From: Symbiodinium natans
Lineage: Eukaryota > Sar > Dinophyceae > Suessiales > Symbiodiniaceae
NCBI GenBank assembly: GCA_905221605.1
Contig: CAJNDS010002202.1
Span: 1,339,379-1,403,378 of the forward strand
Reading direction: 5' to 3'
DNA: 64,000 nucleotides
Shown in pieces: positions 11,001 through 21,225 of this stretch. The notes below the pieces were generated by a model. That model was not told where the DNA came from and made no database searches. It saw only the letters and a list, made by a program, of their open reading frames with translations. The position numbers and the translations under genes are program-made. Within the stretch, counting starts at the first letter, position 1; the number at the start of each line of letters is the position of its first letter.

Positions 11001-12534
11001 ATGTCCTTGCTGTCCGAGCCTTCAAGAGACTCGTGCGCATAGATGCTTTTAGCACGCGAGAGGTGACGCAGGCACTCTGGGGGCGCCGGATCACGGAGGT
11101 CCTTGACACAAACCGAAAAATAGTCGTCTATGACTAAACCTTCTGCACAGGTGGTGCCTTTAAAGGGTCGATTCGAGCACAATCGCCGTTCATCAGCAAG
11201 GAGCCCTCCAGATTCAAGCAAAGCGGAGTGCGCTGCAGTCCCCACTTCAACACCTAAGTGATCGCCCTGAGCAACAGCTGCAAAGCAGACCAGGTAGTGG
11301 TCGGGCTCAAAGAGAAGAGACCTCGGCGACTGCAAAGCACTAGGATTTGTGGCAGAAAGCCCACAGGGAAGAAGTCGGCCAAAAGCCTGAAGATGCTCAA
11401 CCGCACGCCGAGGGAGGGCAGGTCCCAGCACATTGGTCACGGACTTGCGATCTGGAGCCTTGAGCTGATGGTAAAAGTCGCGACGGTCAGCAGCAGCACA
11501 ATACACTGATTGACGGCCGGGGTCGACCTCGAGCATGCCAAGCATTGGCCCAACTGGTATAAACATGCTGGGCCCTGCGAGCCTGCATTCGGCATAGTTG
11601 CGACCCCTCCGGTCAATGATCATTCTATCTCGATCCGGCCCTTTGTAGCAGTTGAACGCACGAGCAAGCAAGAAGCTCTCCGACATGGACAGCCGAGCAG
11701 GCGCCAGCCTAAGCAAACCCAACTTATCCCAAAGTGAAGCAAGGGCAGCTACCTCTTGGGGATTCTCACGTGTCCACACAGGCATGAAGTCGTCTGGCGG
11801 AGGGTTGAAATGAAGTAGGGACGCCGGCTCGGCGAAAGCCATGTAGAGCTCCGGTGGCAGATAGGGCAGTGGATTCCAAAGGCCACGGCCTGAGAGCTGC
11901 AACCTGGAAACATCCAGTGACCTAAAGGGGTCCAAACCTTGAAAGGCATCGTTGTGCATGGGAACAGCAGTGCCTGACTGAGCAGCATAGGCGTCCCCCG
12001 TGGCAACAGCAGAAGTTGCAAGAAATGTCGTTAGCTCAGAAAGACGTGCAATCAATTGTGGATTGCGGCGGCCCGAATCAGAGAGAACAAACTCCCCAAC
12101 TGAGGCACCGAACGCCTTCAAAAGGCGGCCCAGACGCGCGACAAGGCTTCGCTGTGCAGCGTTGCAAGGCCGCTGGAGTGCAGCGGGAGGGATTGGCACA
12201 AAGTTGGAATGCAGGAAATTCAAAGCCATGCAAACAATGTGCAGGAGGCGCCTGTGCATGATGCGCCGCCTAAGGCGAGAGCTACACCCCAAAGGGAAGC
12301 GGGCGAACACGCCAGCAAAAGGAAGGGGCAAAGGGAAGATGCCCCCAGAAGGCGGAGCAGGCCGGTCAGACCTGGGCAGGTGCAAAGTTGAAAGCAAAAA
12401 GGAGCTGAAGGGAGTCCTTGTCCGAAGGACGGCGCGGAGCAAACCTCCAACCCACGAAGCGAAGTTGATTCGAGAGTCAAAGCCCAAGTGAGGATGGCAG
12501 CCGGTGAGGCCAGGTGGCGGCCGAGAACAAGAAG
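8024..12534 (-). CDS. Pol polyprotein: reverse transcriptase, RNase H, methyltransferase-like segment, tyrosine recombinase
   Basis: This frame is open for about 1,500 codons below the gag stop. It is also open upstream in a second frame across gag, which I treat as a GC-rich shadow. The first ATG after gag is at 12259. The order on the protein is as follows. RT has DRRDFYHQL, LPCGLS and the catalytic box LVIDDYFSV (about 11134-11108). RNase H has YATDASEAKGGY, and later LVDSSVAFHACAKGRSPSK with PTRLNPGDCPTRD. Between them lies a methyltransferase-like segment with DFVEVGVRGGS and LLSPPAAAFSP (about 10206-10168). A tyrosine recombinase follows at the C-terminus, with MRAGE (first Arg), SLRAGGATWLL in place of HxxR, and RGRWLNARTMEIYVQE containing the nucleophile Tyr near 8197. 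In the methyltransferase-like part the usual PPC cysteine is replaced by Ala, so it is probably not catalytic. Confidence 0.8.
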
Positions 12535-14202
12535 TCACTTTGCACCGTCCTGTTTGGGCTTGCGGGGGAGCTTGGGGGGCTTCTTTGACCGTTGCTCGTC
12601 GCGATCCTCGGCGCCCACGTCGGCTTCTTTTGGCGCGCTGGGCTTTGAACGGCCAATGGCTTCCAGCCTCCTGGTGGCGATCAGGTCTATCTCCCTCAAG
12701 TACTGAAGGGCGCAGGTTGTCCAAGCGCCGGGGCACAGAGGAGAATACGCTCGGGACCTCGGGTTCACAGAAGAGCCCCTGCCGTGAAAGAGCTGGGCCG
12801 GCGGCTCCTCCAGCAATGTGATTAGCCAGGCGAAGTCCCAACGGTTGCCGTCCAATGTGGCCTGATCCAGAGCAGCGAAGGTCAAGGCTAGATGTTCTTC
12901 TGCCCCTGCATAGTCCCGCTGGACCATGCAGTCCATCACGTGCGCTAAACACCACATGAGGTAGCCGTTCTCCCTTTGCCCTGCGAAACCGCCGAATCTC
13001 TCTAAGTATTGGCACATCGAGACCTGACCCGAGCAGGCTTCGATAGAAGGAGGAATGGGCACTGAAGGCCGGAGCCTGCGAGAGGCACTCTGCAACACGG
13101 CAAGGAAGAACTCTCCTGTCCTCGCAGCAAGAGCGGCCTGAAGTTTCTCTCTCTTGGCCGCACCCTTCGAACCCACATAGCTTGAAGAGGCTGATGATGC
13201 AAGGCCTTCGACTCCCCCTTCCTGCTGAGAGAGCAGGTGTGTCACGAGGCTGGACAAGGCCTGAGATTGCTGCAGCATTGCGGTTTGAAAAGAGTCTTGA
13301 CCTGCAACTTCGCCTAAGCTTGCAAGACCCACACCCCCAACAGCGGGAGGCAAGGGATGTACAGGATTGCCCTCCTGCCGAGTCCGAGGAGGGGGTCCCA
13401 ACAGGGAAGCATACTTCGCCATCGGAAGGCCAGGCCCCTGCGCAGGAAGAAAGGTTTGCTGGTGGGGCGGCTTTGCAGCCTGCTGAACGCCTGTAGTGGG
13501 AACCTCCCTGACCTGCCTCTCCAAAGCCTCTTGGCGATCCTTGACCGAAGTGAGCTGCTCTGTAAGGAGTGGAAGCATGGACGAAAGTTGAGCCAACTGT
13601 GCCGCCAAATCGGCCGTCGTGACACGCTTCTTGGGGCTCGGTTTCCGGCCTTTTGGCGGTCGATCCTGCTGCGCAGGCGGAAGACCTTGGCTTGCATCCT
13701 CCTGCGCCGAGTAGAACACCGTCCGATCCAAAGGAGACTCCGAGACCCAACTCCTGGCCGCTGCCAACAACTCGTCGCTCAGCGGCGTGGCCTCTGGCTG
13801 GTGCAACGAAAAGGGGAAGATCGCATCGGAGACGATATCCTCCCCGACCTCCCGAAGTGAAGCAAGGATTCCCGCACCGAAATCCACCATCAGAACAGGC
13901 GTCTCCACATCGATGGGCTGTTCTAAGCCCTGCTCGTCTGACACACCCAGAGGCAAAGTCACCTGAAAGGATGGGCCCAAAAGTGCAAGGGGCTCCGCTG
14001 TGTTGCCGGCGTCCAGGGCCACAAGAGACAAAAAGCCGCACGGAATGCAAAGCAGAATGCCTCCCCCCTCGTTGCGCCTCTTGAGCACCGGTATCGCCAA
14101 CGCTTCTGGCACGGGCGCCGTTCGCCCATCTTCTGGCCAGGAAAGAGCTAGGAACCTCAAGTGGCCGTCGCTCAGGACTTCGAGTGCATCGAAATCGGTC
14201 AT
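12535..14202 (-). CDS. Gag-like protein of the retrotransposon (555 aa)
   Basis: ATG at 14202 (MTDFDALEV). The start overlaps the stop of the upstream ORF b by 4 bases (ATGA). The middle part is rich in Pro, Gln and Lys with a coiled-coil-like stretch (LAAQLAQLSSMLPLLTEQL, about codon 195). The C-terminal third holds a compact domain (SMCQYLERFGGFAGQREN, MWCLAHVMDCMVQ, NRWDFAWLITLLEEPPAQ). I recognise this type as recurring upstream of pol in dinoflagellate retroelements. The protein ends in a basic tail (KKPPKLPRKPKQDGAK). The role as a capsid or nucleoprotein is inferred from position. It is not established for this family. Confidence 0.7.
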   Translation of the reverse strand: MTDFDALEVLSDGHLRFLALSWPEDGRTAPVPEALAIPVLKRRNEGGGILLCIPCGFLSLVALDAGNTAEPLALLGPSFQVTLPLGVSDEQGLEQPIDVETPVLMVDFGAGILASLREVGEDIVSDAIFPFSLHQPEATPLSDELLAAARSWVSESPLDRTVFYSAQEDASQGLPPAQQDRPPKGRKPSPKKRVTTADLAAQLAQLSSMLPLLTEQLTSVKDRQEALERQVREVPTTGVQQAAKPPHQQTFLPAQGPGLPMAKYASLLGPPPRTRQEGNPVHPLPPAVGGVGLASLGEVAGQDSFQTAMLQQSQALSSLVTHLLSQQEGGVEGLASSASSSYVGSKGAAKREKLQAALAARTGEFFLAVLQSASRRLRPSVPIPPSIEACSGQVSMCQYLERFGGFAGQRENGYLMWCLAHVMDCMVQRDYAGAEEHLALTFAALDQATLDGNRWDFAWLITLLEEPPAQLFHGRGSSVNPRSRAYSPLCPGAWTTCALQYLREIDLIATRRLEAIGRSKPSAPKEADVGAEDRDEQRSKKPPKLPRKPKQDGAK

Positions 14203-14816
14203 TGTTGCGGTGGCACTGCAACTCCAGCAGCTTCACAGAAGACCTCAACCTCCGACAGAGAGGCGAAGGAGTGGCAAACAGTAGAGGACTCCTCGAGGGA
14301 TCCCACGGCCTCTTTAAAGGACCGACCTGAAGAAAAGAGCCGCGAGCCCTCAAATCGCGAACACCGCAAAACGACGTAAAATCGAGGCCGCAGGCCGGAA
14401 GGCAGCCTTGCAGAAGCACGAGGGGTCGGAACACAGTCAGAGAGCACCAGGCCGGCCCACAGTCCAGCGACCCAGGCCCTAGTGGCACGCTGCTCAGGAG
14501 TGGCACCCGATCCAGTAAGGGAGCGGCAAGAGCGCAGGCAGTGATCAGGCAAAGGAGGAAAAGCAGCTTGCAGCTCGTTGTAACGAAGAGTGAGCTCAGA
14601 GGCAGAAAGCTGGGAATGATGTGCACGGATGCGGGGCCCGGGAGCCACACGGGACCCTGGCTCAACCGAGATTTCAGGTCCTACTAATTCCCAACCTTCA
14701 CTAGAACCACTAGGGTCACTAGGGGTTAGGGAAGAGGTGGCGCGCACGGCCAGCGAAAGCTGTTGCAAGGAATCGGCCAAATGAGAGATGGCAGAGCTGA
14801 GGTCTGGCTCACTCAT
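14199..14816 (-). CDS. Retroelement ORF b, 205 aa, function unknown
   Basis: ATG at 14816 (MSEPDLSSAISHLADSLQQL) and TGA at 14199-14201. It overlaps ORF a by 8 bases and gag by 4. The N-terminus is Ser-rich. The rest has an aromatic and Leu-rich domain (LTLRYNELQAAFPPLPDHCL, ATRAWVAGLWAGLVLSD, PRFYVVLRC, SFASLSEVEVFCEAAG). Similar proteins accompany gag in dinoflagellate elements to my knowledge, but no biochemical role is known to me. Confidence 0.6.
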   Translation of the reverse strand: MSEPDLSSAISHLADSLQQLSLAVRATSSLTPSDPSGSSEGWELVGPEISVEPGSRVAPGPRIRAHHSQLSASELTLRYNELQAAFPPLPDHCLRSCRSLTGSGATPEQRATRAWVAGLWAGLVLSDCVPTPRASARLPSGLRPRFYVVLRCSRFEGSRLFSSGRSFKEAVGSLEESSTVCHSFASLSEVEVFCEAAGVAVPPQQ

Positions 14817-15078
14817 GCAAGTAGGCCCGGAGCCTTAGATCAGAGGGCCGCTTGGCAGCAGGCGGGGAGGAGTTGAACGAAGGAGGCTCCCGACGAGGCC
14901 CCTGAAGAAGGGAATCCCGAAAGAACCACACCGTAAAAACGACCCCAAGAAGCACCCCAAATCCCAGAGTAAGCAACAGCAGAAGCAAGGATCCCTGGCA
15001 ATGTGAAGGGCACCCGAGGCCCCACCAATTGCTAGAGACGCCCACCTGCAGAAGGCGGAACGCCTCTTCGAACCACAT
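14809..15078 (-). CDS. Retroelement ORF a, 89-aa single-pass membrane protein
   Basis: I choose the ATG at 15078 because it lies at the inner edge of repeat A1, inside the element. The frame is also open upstream to an ATG at 15237, outside the element. The protein has one strong hydrophobic span of about 25 residues (GSLLLLLLTLGFGVLLGVVF), preceded by NWWGLGCPSHCQ and followed by a basic tail. The TGA at 14809-14811 overlaps the ATG of ORF b. The function is unknown. A membrane anchor in a YR retroelement is unusual. Confidence 0.5.
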   Translation of the reverse strand: MWFEEAFRLLQVGVSSNWWGLGCPSHCQGSLLLLLLTLGFGVLLGVVFTVWFFRDSLLQGPRREPPSFNSSPPAAKRPSDLRLRAYLHE

Positions 15079-15123
15079 CGCCTTGAGATCGGCATCCTTC
15101 ACGTTCACACCTATTGCTGCAGG
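15078..15123 (-). repeat. Split direct repeat A1 of the retrotransposon
   Basis: 46 bp identical to A2. It marks the 5' end of the element on the minus strand, and its last base is the A of the ORF a ATG. Confidence 0.85.
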
Positions 15124-18100
15124 GGACTTAGGGGGCTTATAAGTACAGTACCCTGAACCTCCAAGTATTGTTGAACACTGGCATGTGCAGTCATCATCGT
15201 TCTTCCCCACCCCGTCACAGTCATGCCTTACCAGCATTCGACATCACAACTCTCAGTCACCATCATCCTCATGAACCCATATCTGCGGTCCTAACCCTAA
15301 ACCCTAAACCCCCAAGACCCTACACCCCAAGCCCGAACCCTAAACCCTACACCCTAAACCCCAAACCCTAAACCCTAAACCGCCAGCGATGCTGTTCACT
15401 CACACGCCCGGCCTTGGTTTTCATCCAGATGAGCGGGCCCCCCACTTCGCACACGCGCACAGAGGAGGCCAAAAGCTCGCCCTTCACGCTCAAAGTGCTA
15501 ACCTGGGGTTTAGGGTTTGGGGTTTGGGGTTTGGGGTTTGGGGTTTAGGGTTTAGGGTTTAGGGTTTGGGGTGGTGGAAAGAATATTCCTTATAAAACAG
15601 GAGTATTGGAGTCTCTGGGAACTGACAGACCCAAAGGTAGTCGATGTTCAACTTGATCTCTGATTCTGGCATTGGGGTCCACATCTTCGATCGCGATGTC
15701 AGGCAAGTTTCGATGGCGATCCCGGACGGTAAGCAAGGCCATGATGGAAGTGGAAAGATCGGTTTGGGGTTTAGGGTTTAGGGTTTAGGGTGTTTAGGGT
15801 GTTTAGGGTGTTTAGGGTGCTTAGGGTGCTTTGGGTGCTTAGGGATTAGGGTTTGGGGCTCAGGTTTAGGGTTTAAGGAATGTGCTGCTGTCACTTTTGC
15901 TGAAGAAGCCGTACCTTAGAAGCTGCACCTGCTTCCAAACCAAAAGCGCAATGACCCAAATGTCACGGTGGGAGCATTGCAGTAGGGCCGCTGTTCTACA
16001 CAGTGCCTGTGAGCCATGCAATCAGTTCCTCACTTGCAGGTCATTCCTGCGCAAAAAGCCATGAAGCGCTCGTTTAGGGTTTCAGGCTTGGAATTTGATG
16101 GGCTTACTTCATGTCAAGCTCCAAGCATTCGCATGGGGTTCTGGGACGCGGTACTTCATGCGGGAAGTGCACATCATTCTCGAGCAAGCTGCGCGAAGGG
16201 GCAACGGACATAGTTGCATCAAGGCATGCATGCAAAATGAAATTGCAAGTACTTTGTCACATGCATGATACTGCATGATCTCGGCAAACACAGCCGAAGG
16301 CCGAGCAGAAGCTGGTTAAGCATGCATCTCTCATGATCGTGTCACAATCCAGCTGCTTCGAGCACATGTCGCGCTAGCGGCCAGGGCGCAGTCCTACTGC
16401 GCCTGGTATTTCTCAACAGCTTCTTGTCCGAAACTTTAGGCCTTTGAAATTGCGGCAAGGGAGAATGGGGATGCTAACTAAAACACCAATGCAAACACAG
16501 CTGGAACACAGCCAACAATTGTAGAGATGTGGATTCATGTGGATTTGCAGAGGAGCACAAAGTTGCCGTGGCCTCGGGGAAAATGGCTGGTCTCAGACTG
16601 GAACTCTGGAAGGCTCAATTCCCGGTGGGGCTGTCTTGTCTTACCGCTATTGGTAACAGCCTCAAAAGCTATGCACTTGTGGTCCGTTCCAGTTTGGCGC
16701 TGTCCTCCCCGACATGGTGGTGCAGAACTTGCTCCAACATCAAACAAGCTTCCACAAATTCTAAATTCGTATTCCGTCCGCTCGCTCAGCTGTGTGAGGT
16801 TGTGTGTCAGTCGCCTGGCAAGTCATGCAACAGAAGGCCATCGACAAACAAAATACATTGATTACTTTCAGCACTCAGCTTGATTATGCATGCATGCAGG
16901 GAATGGTAATCATGGATAAAGGCCCAAAAACACCAAGATCCACAATCGGCGAAAGCAATGATTGAATCTCACTGTACAACACTATAGTCACTACATTGTA
17001 CCGCATTCGTCTACCGGTGAAATCATGAAGAATGCCCTGCGGGCAAAGTCATAGTGTCAAGTTGAGCCCAAGAAGGCTCCGATGAAATCATGATTCTAAA
17101 CTGGGGTCCAAGAAGGCCCCAACGGTGAATCTTGGTGTCAAGTGGGTTCCAAGAAGGCCCTACCCAAGAGCCTCCCTTTCAATAACTCATGGGTGCGAAG
17201 TTCAGCCTCTCCACCCAGCAGACCTATGCCTGGTCAGCCTGTGCTGCCGCGCAGTGACCAGAGCGGAGTTAAGGAATCAATTTCAAACTCAAACAAAGAA
17301 GCTCTTGTGAACTGTGTTGGAAAAGAACCCAGCGCCGTCTTCTAACAGCCGCTGCGGATTGGTGAAGCGAACCTGTGCAAGCGGCTGCAGGCGTAACTCG
17401 AGCACTGTTGGACTGCGTCTTGTCTGCATGCAGCCTGTCTTTGCCCAAAGCTTCAATCTGAGCGTAACTGCGGCACTTCTTGCACACGCAAACCTGTGAA
17501 AGAGCGCCTAACGCTCTGGAGAACCTTGTGAAAGATCCATGAAAATGCAACAAAGCAGTTGAAAGACCCACAAATAAGCAGTATATGCAGAAGGCAAACA
17601 GAGCTGCACGCAAAATCGTTCCGCAGTTTAAGCACGTGCGTAACCCTTCACAGTTACAGACAGGCACTCCAAACACTTCTTCTTTCTTGCATTGAAACAC
17701 GACTCCGACCTTGAGCCAAACATGCGTTCACGTACAGGACTCCTTGGTAAAACACTAGCTTCTAAAAACTGAAGCTAAGATTCGGCTATCCTGAAGACTC
17801 AAGCCAGCCTTTTGACACAAGTAAAAGCCAGACAGCTGGAATTTCAAGGCTCTTGCTCGCCATTCTTGCAAACTCGAACAGAGTTTCTAATAACAGCTTG
17901 GTGCTGTGTTTGCTTTGTAGCTGGGGCCTCTTAGCATTGTGCAGTTCCTTGTGCGTCCGCTTGCAAGAAGAATCAGAGCTTGGCTTTGGATTTCAGCTGT
18001 TTCAACACCGCAAGGTGGTTTGCCCTTTGTCTTTGTCTTTGTGCACACTGAGTGTTGGGTACGCCCGCTTCCAACCTTCCAAAGTGACGTCAACTAAGCC

Positions 18101-19777
18101 CTCAGCTGTCCTGTCACTCCGAAACAATCTTCTTATAGAGATTAAGAACGCCCGTTCTCTTTCTCTTTGTGAACCGTTTAAAGTTGGAAACCAAACTGCA
18201 CTTGTCAGGCCCCTGGCTAAGGGCGTAAAATGTTACTTGTGTTGATTTGCCGTTGTGGACGGAAAAGGTGGGTGTTTGTTTGTTGTGCGCTTCCCTTGAT
18301 TAGTAAGAGCGAGAACGCTAAGGAAGTGCTTTGCGCATTGCGCGGACCTTTGTCTGCTAGTAAGAGCGAGAACACAGTAAAGGTTTGTGCTTTCGATGCA
18401 TTAGTTCGCGTGTGGTTGCTGTACTGCTTGCTGCGTAGCTATACCAGCCTGCAGCGTGAGGGCTGTGCTGCTCACTGTGTGACTTACACAGCCCTTTGCC
18501 TGTTGATGCGAAGAACTGCCCTACACCCAGCAGTAACCTGCCTCTCCCGCCCGTGCAGCGAGGAAAGATTCGTGCAACATTGGCAAACCCTGAGGTCCAC
18601 TGCTCCGCTATGTGCAAGGACTGGTGCTTCCCCCAGTGGAATCGGTCGCTACTGATGCGCATTGACCTCCCTTCTGGCTGGTTGATGCAACTTGTCGGGA
18701 CGGGGACACCCTTCTGGGTGGGCGCTGCGGTGAGCCTAATGGAGCGGAGAGCCTCTTGCTCGGGGCTGCTCCACTGGCTGACCTCCATGGAGTACTCTGG
18801 GCTGGTCTTGCCTTGATTGTTCATCGTGTTATGTCCAAGGTAAGACTGCCCAGTCTTCCTCTCCTCTGCCCCCGTCAGCCGGGTCGGTTGCTCCATTTCT
18901 GTGCTATGGCCTTACGTAAACCCTTCGGCCTTGAAACCCAACAACCGCCAACCCTAGTTGCCCCGCTGCTCATCGCTGGACGAGACGACACGTGATTCAC
19001 GCGCTGTTACGGCAATGTGACCCGCCCTTCTGTAATATCTCGGCTGAGTGCCGACTCTGGAAAGACCAATACTGCGGTGCTTTCTTCCAGACTGTGGGCA
19101 CTTCTATGTGGAGAATATACACCCACTGCCATGGCAGGGAGCCATTGAGCACCTGTGCACGAACCTGGCCTTCAAGAGGTCATCCTCGTCTGTGCTTGGC
19201 CTGCGGCGGCACAGCTGTTTCGCCGCTTGCTTGGCTGTAGCCTGATGGCTCTGATTGGACAAAGCAGTTTTGCCATGGAGATCCTCAGCGCTTCGGCACG
19301 CAAACGTGATGTAAGCCCTCCCATCTCCTTACCGACGTACCTCGTGGGTTAGGGTTTGAAGGGACCTGATGCAGACTGATGCGCAGGCCAACGCAAAAGC
19401 TGTGTGGCCTTGTGTGCAATGTCTTGACTGGGGGCCTTCGGTCGCCACTTTCAACTCTGTGCTTTTAAGGGTTTGGCAACGTGCTGATGACACTCACGGT
19501 GGAATTGGTAGCTGTAGCTACTCACGCAGTAAAGGCTTGGCCTCCCCTCTGGCCGTCTGAAAGACTTTGCTTGTGCGCGGACATCTATCCAGGTGGGCGC
19601 AGCTGCAAGTCAGGGTGAGCGGAGAATCTTTCGCTCGGAGCTGCTCCACTGGCTGACCACCATGGCCCTGGGCCGGTCTTGCCTTGATAGTTCTTGCTGT
19701 TAAGTTCCCACTGGCTAACCACCATGGGGCATCCGCATGTCTTTCCTGGAAAGTCTGACCTGTAACATCCCTTTGCC
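15124..19777. other. Non-coding stretch with repeat blocks; no gene recognised
   Basis: It contains telomere-type blocks (15291-15380 as CCCTAAA; 15502-15576 and 15762-15880 as TTTAGGG/TTTGGGG with a GTTTAGGGT variant). It also has a degenerate direct repeat around CCAAGAAGGCCCC (about 17054-17165), two copies of TAGTAAGAGCGAGAAC (18300 and 18357), and a repeat of about 115 bp at 18717-18833 and 19591-19702 ending in CTGCTCCACTGGCTGACC plus GTCTTGCCTTGAT. ORFs of 60-180 codons occur in several frames, but none shows family motifs. Confidence 0.5.
15291..15880. repeat. Cluster of telomere-type repeats with changing orientation
   Basis: CCCTAAA units at 15291-15380, then TTTAGGG/TTTGGGG units at 15502-15576 and 15762-15880, separated by unique sequence. 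Confidence 0.85.
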
Positions 19778-20551
19778 ACTGCGGGTCTGTTATCTGTCCT
19801 TGACGATGGGTACGGGATCCTGACCATTGAGTGATGACCTCGGTTCGATTCCAATGATGTCGCACAAGTAGGTACATGATGGTGGTTTTGAGAATCTGGC
19901 AGTGTTGCAATTTGCAATTCCCCTTTTTTTTTTGACTGACGCCTCTTTACTACATCAGTAGCGCAGTAGGTCGGTCTTGTGGGGCTCGACATAACAGGTG
20001 AAACGCAGTCAGCGCGTTCAAACCACCAAACACACCACGCAACCACCCTAGAGCAACCACCCAAGAAACAAGGAAACAGAAGCAACAGCAAGCAAAGGCG
20101 CTGAACTACTAGGTAACCCCACGCACTTAGTACTCGAAGTTGTCGTTGAAGTCCCGGTGCAATCATACAGCACTGAGCATGCGGGGAGTCGCAAATTGCG
20201 ACACTGCCAGATTCTCAAAACCACCATCATGTAGCTAGGTGCGACGTCATTCGGCTCGAACCAAGGTCATCACTCGATAGTCAGGATCCCGTACTTGTCG
20301 TCAAGGACAGATAACAGACCCGCAGTAGCAGTAGGCCGATCTTGTTGGGCTTGACATAACAGGTGAACAAAGTCAGCGCGCTCAAACCATCAAACACACC
20401 ACGCAACCACCCAAGAACCAAAGAAACCGAAGAAACAAAGCAAGCAAAGACGTTGAAGTCCCAGTGCAATCACAGAGCATGCAGGGAATTGCAAATTGCA
20501 TTGGGGAGTCTAATCTATAATGTAGTAAAGAGGCGTTAGTCCAAAAAAAAA
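19778..20551. mobile_element. Fold-back (inverted-repeat) element, MITE-like
   Basis: The arm 19778-19914 is about 90 % identical to the reverse complement of 20191-20327. A second, shorter inverted pair flanks the core: the T-run plus GACTGACGCCTCTTTACTAC at 19923-19953 against GTAGTAAAGAGGCGTTAGTC plus an A-run at 20519-20551. A direct repeat (about 19962-20095 and 20325-20450, with GACATAACAGGTGAA and AACACACCACGCAACCACCC) lies inside. No transposase is visible, so this is a non-autonomous or composite element. Confidence 0.6.
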
Positions 20552-20896
20552 ATCTTCCGCCCGTGCAGCGTATCAACTTTGCAACAGTGGAGTGCGCTTA
20601 GTGCCACGCCCTTTAGCTAGTATACACGTGTCTTGCCACCAGGTGCCCGCATATGCATTAGGCGTGCTCACAGGTGCCAGCAAGACACAAGCTTACGGTG
20701 CACAGACGCTTTGGGTTCTGTGTTGGTTCTTGTCAGGTTAGGTTCCTATTGCAGCACAGACCACTGTGGATCTTCTGTTGGACGTCCGAGTTCCTGCTGC
20801 CTAAAACTTCTTTAGAAGACCTAGATGTGATTGGCAGAGCAGCTAGAGGAGGTTAAAAGAAGGTTAAGTCATGCATCGAAGCTTGTGGTCTTTCAG

Positions 20897-21225
20897 AACT
20901 TGGAAGCAGCAGGAGGGAAATTACGAACCTGAAGCCTATCAGGTTTTTGGACCCGGCATGAAGTACAAGAGCGAACACTAAAGCCATGGACCCACGCCAA
21001 CTTGGAAGCAGCATGCAGATAAATCACAAGCCCATGGGCTCTTCGGACCCAGAAGCTGCAGGGAGAGAGATCTTAAGCCTGAAGCTTATTGACCTACTGG
21101 ACCTGCAAGAGAGATATTCTATCGGCCCACAGAACAGTGAGCAGCACGCAGATAAATTGCAAACCTAAAGCCCATGGGCTCTCCGGACCCGGAGCAGAGC
21201 AGCAGGGAGAAAGATCTCGAGTCTC
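20897..21225 (+). repeat. Degenerate tandem repeat, three units of about 100-130 bp
   Basis: Units start near 20897, 20998 and 21130. Each has a variant of AACTTGGAAGCAGCA, then GCAGATAAAT, then AGCCCATGGGCTCT and GGACCCG. Divergence is high, and no coding signal is shared. Confidence 0.5.

Larger units (their letters stand above)
7717..15123 (-). mobile_element. Tyrosine-recombinase (DIRS/Ngaro-like) retrotransposon with split direct repeats
   Basis: Read on the minus strand, the order is A1 (15123-15078), ORFs a, b, gag and pol, B1 (7988-7886), A2 (7888-7843), B2 (7819-7717). The two A copies (46 bp) and the two B copies (103 bp) are each identical as far as I can align them. This A1-ORF-B1-A2-B2 layout is the split-direct-repeat structure known for Ngaro/PAT-type elements, which integrate as circles through a tyrosine recombinase and leave no target duplication. 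The pol ORF carries reverse transcriptase, RNase H, a methyltransferase-like segment and a tyrosine recombinase, in the DIRS order. All long frames are open and the repeat copies are identical, which points to recent insertion. The first ATG of ORF a sits exactly on the inner edge of A1. Confidence 0.85.

Noticed and set aside
8024..14665. A 2,213-codon open frame as one giant protein
   Set aside because: Its first 700 codons run antiparallel to nothing useful and overlap the better-supported gag and ORF b frames; only the part below 12534 has family motifs.
19838..19852. GGTTCGATTCC, a tRNA B-box-like string
   Set aside because: The flanking bases do not form a T-stem and no acceptor or anticodon arm is found; it lies in a fold-back element, at most a SINE relic.
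17269..19910. Several ORFs of 80-190 codons that might be genes
   Set aside because: They overlap in different frames, share a dispersed repeat and lack recognisable domains.
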